Below, piece by piece: positions 11,135 through 21,900 of a stretch of 64,000 bases of DNA; position 1 is the stretch's first letter, and each line of letters begins with the position of its first letter. Source of the DNA: Symbiodinium natans (Eukaryota > Sar > Dinophyceae > Suessiales > Symbiodiniaceae); assembly GCA_905221605.1 (NCBI GenBank), contig CAJNDS010001624.1, positions 62,001 through 126,000 of the forward strand. Direction: 5' to 3'. The translations under genes and the position numbers were made by a program. A model generated the notes under the pieces. It made no database searches. It had not been told where the DNA came from and saw nothing but the letters and a program-made list of their open reading frames with translations.

Positions 11135-11456
11135 CTGCGTTCTTGATGGCTGAGGCAGGACGGCCTGATGCTGGTGAATAGTCACGAGTGCAAACTAGCT
11201 TCAAAGTTAATAAATGCTCAAAAGTTGAAACTCGGCGAAAACTCGACAGCATGACACCACTGGCACGTACTTAATTATAACATAATGGCATCGCAACCGG
11301 CGAAGCATCGGGTCCTCAAAGAAAACACAAATAGGTGATGCGTTCTTGATGACTGAGGCAGCGACGGCCTGGTGCTGGAGAATAGTCCGAATGCAAACTA
11401 GCTTCGAAGTCAGTCAATGCTCAAAAGCCGAAACTCTGCGGAAATTTCGAAAGAAT
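11099..11456. repeat. Diverged direct duplication, about 205-bp period
   Basis: GCATCGGGTCC with about 150 bp after it occurs near 11099 and again near 11304, with many substitutions and small gaps. The left copy carries the intact exon 11134-11042 on the minus strand, and the right copy is decayed. From 11457 to 12001 I see no supported feature. Confidence 0.6.
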
Positions 11457-12001
11457 AGAGACAGCTAGTACGGACTTAATCACGCACACGGCCGGGAAAG
11501 ACGGCCGTGGGACCATGAAGTTGTCGAAGGCAACCCTTAGGCATGACTCACCCAAGTAAACGCCGCCCTCACAAGGGTTTGCACACAGTCAAAAATGTAC
11601 GACAGGCATGCCGTTCCGCAGTGAACGCTGCTCCTTACAAGCCACTGACTGCAACACAAAACCATGCGCAGCGCTTGCGCTCCCCGAAGTAAACGCTTGA
11701 TTTCAGGTTTACACTTAGACGGCGTTGACTGTTTACCTCTTTCTAAACATGCACTTCTCCTCCTTTAATGTCAGCATCTGTTTCCATAGACTTATGTCAT
11801 CACGAGATTGTACTCAGCATGTACAACTTCTTAGGTATGTATCTTAGAACGCGTTCTTATGACCACAAGCTCCAGCTATCCTGGGAGGTTTAGGTTAAGG
11901 GTGCAGTGTTAAGGCATTTGGCCTGACCGACTAGTCACCACGCACGAAGCGGAAACACGACCCAACAGAGGCTGGAGGTACCTAATAAGCGTCAACAGGG
12001 A

Positions 12002-13001
12002 CTAGTAGGCGCCAACAGCCTGGGGGCCGATATTTTGGTGTCGCAGCCCAAGACTGCAGAACACATGCAACCAAAGTCGAGCTTTGATGTCTTTGCATGA
12101 ACAGGAGAACTGCAAGGCAGGGTGAGGAACAAAACCTGCCAGTCCCTGGCCGCTCACTCCGGACGGCGTCGGAGATTGAAGAGCCTGAGGATGCGCACAA
12201 GTTTGGATTGCTAAATTAAACAAAAATAGGCTGATGAGCCGCGTGGAGTGCAAGTTCGGGTTGCACCGCCGCAGGCACACGTAGCAGGAGAACCTTGCTG
12301 CAGAGTTTTCACTTGTGATTGGCGGATTTTCTAACAAAGTGAACAATTAGAGAACGTAGCCTGAGCTCCGTGCAGGTATTGCGCAAAGTGGCTTTGCCCA
12401 GGTGCGCCCTTCTCAAGTGAAACACAGAATTTGAAGCTCTAAGACAACTGGCAAATCCTATTGTCTTCTGCCTGTAGCTTGCCCATTGAAGCCGGACAGC
12501 TGTTCGGGCAGAAGTCGCATTTCGTCATCGGGTCGCCGGCGTTGATGTTGTGCCTGCCGCAATGTGTTTATAGAAAACCAGCAGTAGACACAACAACTAT
12601 GAGTGCCCGGCCAGAGCGTGTCCTTCTCGTGGCGATAGTTTTCGATGACTATCTCCTGAGAGAACATGCACACAAAAAAAACCATTATTTTCTGCAGCCG
12701 ATTGCTATGGCCTTCTTCCATCCGAATTTCACCTTCCGAGTCTTCTTTTTCACCGCAGACTCAGCCTCCAAAACAACAAACTGCGTGTTATGCTTTCAAC
12801 TTAGCGAAAGAGCTTGCTTGCTTCTCAAGCCTCTGCCCGTGCTTTGGCTTCGCGGTCTTGGTCCTGCTTTTCCTGAATCGCAAGGAGGGCAAACCCACGT
12901 AACTGATCCGTGATAGGTAGTCCCTAAAAGGCTGAGAAACCCGCCATAGCTCTCACATTCTTGTGTAACTTCTTGGACGGAGAGCAGTGTTTCTTTCCCA
13001 T
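12002..13001 (-). CDS. Cysteine-rich zinc-binding-like protein, seven exons
   Basis: The start exon 13001-12957 reads MGKKHCSPSKKLHKN and ends at GTGAGA. Exon 12872-12831 is EKQDQDREAKARAE with a GC donor. Next come 12765 to about 12692 (AESAVKKKTRKVKFGWKK), 12553-12483 (KCDFCPNSCPASM, GC donor GCAAGC), 12330-12232 (FSCYVCLRRC), 12210-12158 (donor GTGAGC) and 12109-12002 (FSCSCKDIKARLWLHVFC, stop TAG). The last four exons join in phase. The product is a basic, charged N-terminus followed by three Cys-x2-Cys motifs, so a zinc-finger fold is likely. The exact 3' end of exon 3 is unresolved. This is the last gene of the left minus-strand block. Confidence 0.55.
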
Positions 13002-13180
13002 GGTGCCTCCAAATGAAACATGTGGTTATGCTACAATCTGCACAGGCTGAACAGACAAAGCCGACCTTGAGCAGCGAGAAAGAAAACCAGGGTCAGCTCT
13101 GCGGCGAGGAAAACTTGAGAGAAAAAACACACACATGCACGCTCTTGCACATAACATGGAGTGCAGGCGCAAGCTAGCAC

Positions 13181-13525
13181 ATGCCATGTCACCGACGCGG
13201 CGAATTATTTGGATACATAGATTGTCAGGTTCTGTTCATCTGCTGCTCCTCGCTTCTGCCTGAAATCCTAAAACCAAAGTTCCCTGGAGCGCTCAACGCC
13301 AGAAGTCCCACTGGAGCGCCCAACGCTAGAAGTCCCCCTGGAGTGCCCAACGCCAGAAGTCTCACTGGAATGCCCAACGCCAGAATCTCTCTGGAGCGGA
13401 GAGAAAAAAATGCTCTCCGCAATCGGGCCATGTCTGTTCTTCGATCCTCACGAGGCCTTCGAGCATATTCAGCACAGCTCCTGCGTCATCTTACACTAAA
13501 CCAAAAACCCCACCCTAAACCTTAA
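13181..13525 (+). other. Open frame over a 27-bp repeat, doubtful gene
   Basis: A 114-codon plus-strand frame contains four 9-residue repeats of the type GAPNARSPT, made by the 27-bp tandem repeat. It runs into TTTAGGG repeat at its end. No splice signals or known domain support it. It is probably a consequence of the repeat. Confidence 0.15.
13284..13399. repeat. 27-bp tandem repeat, about 4 copies
   Basis: Units begin CTGGAGCGCYCAACGC and repeat every 27 bp with a few substitutions. Confidence 0.8.
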
Positions 13526-13566
13526 AGGGTTAGGGTTTTAGGGTTTAGGGTTTAGGGTTTCGCTCC

Positions 13567-14045
13567 TGTTCATGGCCGCACCCCTTGCGATTTGTGACTT
13601 GGTGAGCTCTTTGTTCCCACAACTTAAGGGGGACACCCCGTGCGATTTGTGATTTGGTGAGCTTTGTGTTCTTTAAACTTAAGGGGAACACCCCTTGCGA
13701 TTGGTGATTTCGCGAGCATTGTGTTTCCAAAACTTAAGGGTGACACCCCTTGCGATTTAGTGAGCTTTGTGTTCCAAAAACTTAAGGGGGACATCCCTTG
13801 CGATTTGTAATTTCGGTAGCTTTCTGTTCCAAAAGCTTAAAGGGGACATCCCTTGCGATTTATGCTTTCGTGAGCTCTTTGTTCAAAAAATTTGAGGGGG
13901 ACACCCCTTGCGATTTGTGATTTTTTTGAGCTTTGTGTTCCGCAAACTTAAGGGGAACGCTATTTGCGATTCGTGATTTCGTGAGCTCTTTGTTCCCAAA
14001 ACTTAAAGGGGGACACCCCTTGCGATTTATGATTTTGTGAGCTTT
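13567..14045. repeat. 55-bp satellite, nine copies
   Basis: CCCCTTGCGATTTGTGATTT recurs near 13585, 13640, 13695, 13750, 13798, 13853, 13908, 13964 and 14020. The period is 55 bp, with one unit shortened by about 7 bp. Each unit also carries GTGAGCTTTGTGTTCC and CTTAAGGGGGACA. Confidence 0.85.
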
Positions 14046-14090
14046 TTGCTACAACAAAAATGTAGATAATCAGAAAAACATAAGAAACAA

Positions 14091-14257
14091 GACACGGTGG
14101 ACCGATAACAGTACCACCGCGTCTTAAACAACAGGAGTTGGCGAGATGAAATGAACACAGGAAGAAGGGGGAGACGGTGGACCGATAACAGTGCCACCGT
14201 GTTCAGGGACCGATAACAGTACCCTGCTTTCCCGGAGACCGATAGCAGTACTCCGGG
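14091..14257. other. Four hairpins sharing one 13-nt loop
   Basis: The loop ACCGATAACAGTA (or one-base variants) occurs at 14101-14113, 14181-14193, 14209-14221 and 14238-14250. Each is flanked by arms that pair: CGGTGG/CCACCG twice, CAGGG/CCCTG, and CCCGGAG/CTCCGGG. The loop is constant while the stem sequences differ, with pairing kept. Confidence 0.75.
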
Positions 14258-14329
14258 TTGATGCACAACTGGCTTCACTCTAAGATCAGCGCGTTTGATG
14301 ATGAATTTCAGGGCGAGTCCTCACCGCAA

Positions 14330-15640
14330 GTGAATTCAACCAAAACTAATTGAGGCCAATTACATTAGCTAAATTAATTAAATCCGAAAATCGAGTTTTC
14401 GGATTTATTTAATGTAATTGATTTAATTAATTTAAATAACCAAGGGCCAGGGACAAGGATCCGGTATTTCCGACCATTTAAATTAACCTATTTAATTTAA
14501 TTAAATTAATTTAATTAATTAAAATAATTAAATTAATTAAGTTAATTCAATTAAGCAAATTACTTAAATTAATTAAATTAATTAAATTAATTAAATTAAT
14601 TATTTTAATTAATTTAATCAAATAAAATAAATTAATCAAATTAATTAAATTAGTTAAATTAAGTAAATTAATTAAATTAATTAAATTAATTCAATCGGGA
14701 AACTGGATTTCCGGATTTAATTAATTTAATTAATTTAATTAATTTAATTAATTTAATTAATTTAATTAATTTAATTGAAGAATGGCTTCAGGCCAGAATC
14801 CAGGATTTCCGACCAATTAAATTAATTAAATTAATTTAATTAATTTAATTAATCTAATTGAGGCCAATTAAATTAATTATATTAATTAAATTGGGAAATC
14901 CAGTTTCCCGAATTAATTAATTTAATTAATTTAATTGAGGCCAATTAAATTAATTAAATTAATTAAATTAATTAAATTAATTAAATTAATTAAATTAATT
15001 AAATTAATTAAATTAATTAAATTAATTAAATTAATTAAATTAATTTAATTGGTCGGAAATCCTGGTTTCAGGCCTCGAGCAATGTTTTAATTAAATTAAT
15101 TAAATTAGTTCAATTAATTAAATCAGGAAACTGGATTTCCGGATTTAATTAATTTAATTAATTTAATTAATTTAATTAATTTAATTAATTTAATTAATTT
15201 AAATAATTTAATTAATTTAATTAATTTAATTGAAGAATGGCTTCAGGCCAGAATCCAGGATTTCCGACCAATTAAATTAATTTAATTAATTTAATTAATT
15301 TAATTAATTTAATTAATCTAATTAATCTAATTAATCTAATTGAGGCCAATTAAATTAATTAAATTAATGAAATTACGAAATCCAGTTTCCCGAATTAATT
15401 AATTTAATTATTTTAATTGAGTCCAATTAAATTAATTAAATTGTGTAATCCAATTTGTTAATTTAATCAATTTAATTAATTTAATTAAGGCAAATCAAAT
15501 TTATTGAATTAATTAATTCCGAAAACCGAGTTTTCCGAATGAATTAATGAATTAATTAATTAATTAATTAAACTAATTAAATCAATTAAATTAAAATAAT
15601 TAATTAAATTAATTAATTAGTTTTTAAATTAATACAAGCA
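14330..15640. repeat. TTAATTAA-type AT-rich array with embedded hairpins
   Basis: About 1.3 kb built mainly of AATTAATTTAATTAA units. It is broken by short GC-richer inverted repeats such as AAATCCGAAAA...TTTTCGGATTT near 14382 and GGGAAATCCAGTTTCCC near 14894, and by a longer insert (GAATGGCTTCAGGCC... ATTTCCGACC) near 14779 and 15234, with an inverted copy near 15047. Confidence 0.85.
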
Positions 15641-15879
15641 AAAAGAAACGCAAAATAGACCCTAAAGGGCTCTCTCTCATATATATATATATATCATATC
15701 TTTTCCCCATTTTTTGCGGGGTTCTTAGCAAATACTCGGACCCGGCGTAGGCCCTTGTTCCAGGGAACCCCAACCCTAAAAATTGGAAATCAGGGCCTAG
15801 TCCCGGTCCTTTAGGGTTTAGGGTACCAAAAGGGGTCATGAATGTTTGGCTCCTCAGCAAGTCGTAGAAACCCCCCCAG

Positions 15880-15921
15880 CTGGGGCACTGCATCGGCAGC
15901 CCCATTCCGCCTCAGTGCAGG
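15880..15921 (+). CDS. Gene A exon, 14 codons
   Basis: Acceptor CCCCCCCAG, donor GTGTAG. Reads LGHCIGSPIPPQCR. It is the most 5' exon I can support for gene A. Confidence 0.45.
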
Positions 15922-18900
15922 GTGTAGGGTTTAGGGTTTATTTAGGGTGTAGGGTTTAGGGTTTAGGGTTTTGGGGTGGGGGGTGGGGGTGGGGTGGCGT
16001 CTGAGGGTCAAGGGTTTAGTTCATCTAGGGCTTTGGGGGCTGAACTTAGGGCTTAGGCTACCTTAGTTCAAGTTCCTTTTATCGTCGAAGCTTGCTGTGG
16101 CTTCAGGTGCGCAGTCGTCAGGAGCCCTACTACATAGCACCCTGCACCCTAAACCCGATATGCTTAGGCCCCCAACCACTAAAGCCCTAAGCCCTCAACC
16201 CGAAACACTAATTACACCCCTAAACCCTAAACCCTAAACCCTAAACCCTAAACACCTCCTCAATCAAGTCAACTCAGAGTTGTTGAGTTCTTTGAGGGGA
16301 GGAGAGCCCTGGGCCAGACCCTTCTGAGGGCTTAGGAATGTACAGGGAGGGGACTTGGGGCTTTCTAATTTAGGTTTGGGATTAGGGTTCAGGGTTTAGG
16401 GGTTTAGGGTTTCGGGTTTACGGGTTAAGAGTTTAGGGTCTAGGATGGGGGCGGGGCTTAAGTTTTTCGACCCTGTTAACAGCAAATCCTAACTCCTAAA
16501 AGTCAATCTACGGTTTAGGGCTGCATAAGGCCCAAGGCCCTAAACCCTAAACCCTAAACCCTAAACCCTAAACCCTAAACCCTAAACCCTAAACCCTAAA
16601 CCCTAAACCCTAAACCCTCACACGCACTGAAGCTCGGCGAGCGGCGCAAGATGCGACCGGGGTAGGTGCGGGAGAAGACCTCCGGGGGAGTCAGGATCTT
16701 CAACCCAGGGGGTGCGTAGGGACCAGGGTTGGGGTTTAGGGTTTAGGGTTTAGGGTTTAGGGTTTAGGGTTTAGGGTTTAGGGTTTAGGGTTTAGGGTTT
16801 AGGGTTTGGGGTTTTGGGTTTAGGGTTTAGGGTTTAGGGTTTAGGGTTTCGGGTTTCGGGTTTAGGCTTTAGGGTCCAGGGTTTAGGGTTAGGGTTGAGG
16901 GTTTAGGGTTAGGGTTTGGGGGTTGGGAGGGGGGGGGGGTTGGGGGCCAGAGCATACTACTCAGTGGGGTACCACCCAATCCCCAAGGCCGCTAGGTTGC
17001 CCCACGTCACCCTCGCCCCATTCCCCCCCAAAGCCGTCCTTACATTCATAGATCTAGAACTGATGGTATCTACTTGAAGGTTCGTTGGGTATCCCTACTT
17101 ATATAACTACCCATGAGCCTCCAAGTATACCATGGATTCTAAAGGGCCCCTAAACCACCCTGGGCACGCCCTACCTAAGCACAAACCGTAAACCCTGAGC
17201 CCTAAGCCTAAAGCCTAAAGCCTAAAGCCCAAACCCTAAACCCTAAACCCTGAACCCTAACCCTAAACCCTAAACCGCGCCTCACAAGGTCCTTGAAGGA
17301 CACTTCGCGTTCCTGCCGCTTGCGGACAGCACGACAGCGCCGGCGAAGGTGCCACCTCCAACGTGCCATTTAGGCTTTAGGGTTTAGGGTTTAGGGCAGG
17401 CATCTTTATCTACACACGCACACAGACACATGAACAAATTAACAAATTTGTATATGTATATGCATATGTGAAGAGATACGTAGATAGATAGATAAGATAG
17501 CTAGTTAGGTACATCGGTAGGTAGGTAGATAGATACACATCTATGTATTTATTTACACAAGTTCCGGTCAAATTCTTTCTTTCTTATATTGAAGGACACG
17601 GGTCTCGGGCTTGTCTTTTACTGCGTGTCCTGGCCACGTCATAACTTTAAAACGGAAGAAGAAGCCATAATATTGGGATTATGGTTTTTCAGAGAGTGCT
17701 GAGGGTTATCGCAAATGCCCCGTCTCGTTTTGCAGATGAAGAACCTTAATCAAATGTTCATCCTTAACCGGTCGCTCCCACCCTCGTACATTGCCGTTCT
17801 TATCCTACAAGCCTCGCCGGTTTGTGAGTCGAGCTGTCTTGCCAAGCTACGAAAACATCAGATCTTACAGTATCTCGTACAGTTCGGAAGATGTGCTGTG
17901 TGCGTACTTGCAAAAGAAGCCTAAGCTGACCACCTGCTTTCTGAAACCGGAATCAGGTTAGAAGTTCCTTCAAGTTTATGAATAGAAGGGTAACTGTGCC
18001 GCCTGTATTGCAGCATGTAATGTGGGAGTTTACCAAAGTAGGGGCCCCTAATCTGGACCCCCAAATTGTGGGATTCCCTTATAATCAGGACCCCAAGAAA
18101 GGTACCCCTAATTGCGGAACCCCCAGGTATGAAAGCAGCAGTTTCAGCAACGTTTTGCATTTTCGAGCTGTTTTCATATGGAAAAAGTAAAGTATGAAGC
18201 TTGCCTTCATGGCGGTCATGAACAAGACTGATTGAGGATTTGGGTTTAGGGTTCAGGGGTTGCTACTATGTAGCCTTCTTCCATGCAGAATGATACAACT
18301 TCAAACCAACTGTCAAGAGACCCCACAACTGTACTGGCTACTCACCCCAAGCTACATCACATTGTCGAACAATGTAACAGCCCACCCCCCACCCTAAATT
18401 CTTGCAGCAAACCCTGAACCCCAAACCCTAGGGTCTAAACCCTGAACCCTAAAAACCCAAAACCCGAAACCCGAAACCCTAAACCCTAAACCCTAAACAC
18501 TCAGACCTGTGCCCGGCCTGGCCACAGGCAGTCCAGGAGTCAAACCCAGCAGTGTCTTCGCGCCGTGCAAGGGTCCTGCATCCTTCACGCGGGGTCTTTG
18601 TTCTTGGGGTGCGGGTTTAGGGTTTAGGGTTTAGGGTTTAGGGTTTAGGGTTTGGGGTTTGGGGTTTGGGGTTTGGGGTTTGGGGTTTGGGGTTTGGGGT
18701 TTGGGGTTTGGGTTTTGGGGTTTGGGGTTTGGGGTTTGGGGTTTGGGGTTTGGGGTTCACTCTTAGGGTAGTTACATGGTCCCTTAGCAATGTCACTAGA
18801 AGGGTACCCCTTGTATGCCCCTTATAACCCTATACAACTTGAGGGCCCATACACCAGAACCCTTTAAAGGAGGTAAGGGACCATACTAAGGGCGCATAAA

Positions 18901-21900
18901 ACGACCCTGAGAGTGAAGCCAGAGTTGCTGAGCGACATAATATAGGGGCCTTAATTATTTTAATGGGTTTGGGGGGGGGGGGGGGGGGCATTTTATAGTA
19001 CACTTACCAAGGGACCATAAGGGAACACTTTTTAAAACCATTCCGACCCCTGTATTAAGCAAGGGGTGGGGATTGAAGCCTTGAAATGGTAGGGTGCAAG
19101 GTCCAAGAGTTCGGCCCCACTATCTATGCGTGCCGCACTTTGTTTAGAGCTGCTCTTGCAGTAGGATCGCCTGCGAGATGGTGGGTGTGGGGTGGGGTGG
19201 GGTGGGGGGCCAGGGAACGGTTAGTTTATGCTTGAAAGTTCATGCGCAGGTGTAAGTAGGGATACGAACACGTACCTTAGTTAGGGTTATCATTTGGGTT
19301 ACCTTACTTGTCACCTACTTATTTACAACTCTACCCATGAACCTTCAAGTCGTGACAGGCAACAGCCCAAGGCGGGATATTTCCCCTTATAGGAACAGTC
19401 CTTAATAGGAATTATAGTACCCCCTGGGTCTTAGTTGCTGAGTTCATACGCCCCAAAAAATTGTACACTTTCAGTTCTATAGGGGATTCTAGTATCCCAC
19501 AAAGTTCAAAGTGTGCTCACTCAGCTACTAAGATGACAATTCCCAGTTACTCAATTGCCGTAAACCCTAAACCCCAAACCTTAAACCCTAAGGACTGTTA
19601 GTATAAGGGGGAACATCCCAAGCCAAAGGTGTCTCAGCCAACAGGGCTCGTCATCGAGATGCTTTCGGCTTGGGTTTGGTCTTGGCTTCTCAGGGTTATG
19701 CATTTTAGAGGGTGGGGTTTAGGGTTCGGGTTCAGGGTTTAGGGCGCACAAACCTCCCAAATCTAGGCACAACCACCCGACTAAACATCTAAACCCTAAA
19801 CCCTAAAACCCTAAACCCTAAACCCTAAACCCTAAACCCTAAACCCTAAACCCCAAAGGGGGCGGTGGATGGTGCCTCTGTCGCTGACCGCCGCTCGGGG
19901 CGCAGCGCTTGAAGAACACAACCTAGCATCTCTGGGTCGGTTTAGGGTTTAGGGTTTAGGGGGGTTTAGGGTTTAGGGTTTCGGGTCTAAGGTTGAGGGT
20001 TTAGGGTTTAGGGTTTCGGGCTTGCAGTTTTAGGGTTTAGGGGCTTCTCCAGCGACCCTGCTACTCAGTCGCCTTCCAGGGTAGTGTTCCGAACCTCCCT
20101 AAAAACTCACAGCGCATGCCAAGCCGCGATTCGGGATCCGCGATGCACCCGCCTAACAAACCTTGCATGGGTGGTCAGAAACCCCAAGCCCGAAACCCCT
20201 GACCCTAAACCCTAAACCCTAAACCCTAAACCCTAAACCCTAAACCCTAAACCCTAAACCCTAAACCCTAAACCCTAAAGAGCCAGGCCGGATGTGCCTT
20301 TGCCACAGAGCACTCGCTGCGGCGCCCACGGCAGTGCTTCCACCATGGGGGTTTACGATATTGGAGGGTACCTTCTTGGGGTTTAGGGTTAGGGTTTAGG
20401 ATTTAGGGTTTAGGGTTTAGGGTTCAGGGTTTAGGGTTTGGGGTCCTTGTAATAAGGGAATCCCACTATTTGGGGACAAAATTAGGGGTCCCTGATTATC
20501 GGAAACCCCCGCATTAGAAAAATAAAACAAGGGTACCCCTTCTTGGGTTTGGTTCCTTGAGAAGGGAACCTAGAACCCAAAACGAAAGGCAAAAGGGTAG
20601 CGCCAATGGGTTACCAAGAGTGTATTGATGGGCTCGTTTTCCCCTCCCTCCCCAGGAGTTTCTCGAAGATTCTTGAGGGCTTGGAGCCCGTGAGCCGGAG
20701 TGACTGTGGCGCATGGGGTGGCTCAAGCGCGTTCCGAATTCTTAAAGGATACTCTGAGTCCCATGCCGCCAGCCTGCCCAGTAATTGGTAAAAACACACA
20801 CACACACACACACATTGACATAGGCTGTTGGGCAGAAATGGGCGCAAATGCCATTGAGTCCCCTTGCTGCCTTCCGGCTTACATCTGCTGCACATCAGAT
20901 ACTTTGAGAGCCACAGAATCATCATCTCCGCAATTTCGAGTCTCAGCAATCTTGAGAGCCACAGAACCATCATCTTTGGAAATGTCAAGTCTCACCAATG
21001 CATTCCTCACATGGACCTGTCTACTCTAGTAGCACTTGTTCTTACTTCTTCAGCTCCATCACAATGCCATGCATGCTGAACATACAATCCTAGTGTATGC
21101 ACAGAGGCCTCAGGGTTCGGTTGGTTTTAGGGCTTCAGGTTCGGATAAGGACTGTTAGCTATAAGGGGGAAACATCCCAAGTTTCAGGGCTTAGGGGCGT
21201 TTGCCGGGAGCACGGTGGAAGTCATCTTTTGGGCACGCACATTGGTCGAACCCACCTCTGCGCCGCCGCTCATTGGAGGCGTCAAAGCCTGGGGCTGTGG
21301 GCTTCTTGGAACCCTGGCAAAAAAAAGGAATTTTAGCAGCTTCTTGAAATTAAAAGATATTCCCAAGCATCCCTAAGTTCTGGGCATCGACCCATGGATC
21401 AGGGTTTAGGGTTGCGGTTGAGGGTTAAACTCTAGGGGTTCTACCTTGGACCCTTAAGGTTGCACCCTTGGGTTTTGGGGCCCCGTTTTAAGGATCCCCA
21501 AGGGAATACAGGGGCCATGTTAGGAGTATAGTAAGGGGAACATTTAGGGGTACAACCTTAGGGGTACGAGTCTTTATTCCTTGGGTTTTGGGGGGCCTGA
21601 ATTCTCTGAAGTCCGAAGATTCGGAGATTGTTGGGGTTTTGGCGCAGAGGCCTTTGGGATGCTGAAGTTTTGGGGGTTAAGGTTTCGGGTTTAGGGTTTG
21701 GGGTTTAGGGTTTAGGGTTTAGCCCTATCGGGTTATAAGTACCCTAAAGGGTATAGAAAGTAAACCCTGAGCCGTTGTGTGTTTTTCTTGCGCCTTGCGA
21801 ATGGCCGGGTGTCGATTGAGTCTTGGGAGCGTTGGGTTTTTAGGGTTTTAGGGTTTAGGGTTTCGGGTCCAGGGTTCAACCCTAAACCCTAAACCCTAAA

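Noticed and set aside
13567-14045. CRISPR-like array (regular repeats)
   Set aside because: The 55-bp units are contiguous tandem repeats with no unique spacers, and the DNA looks eukaryotic.
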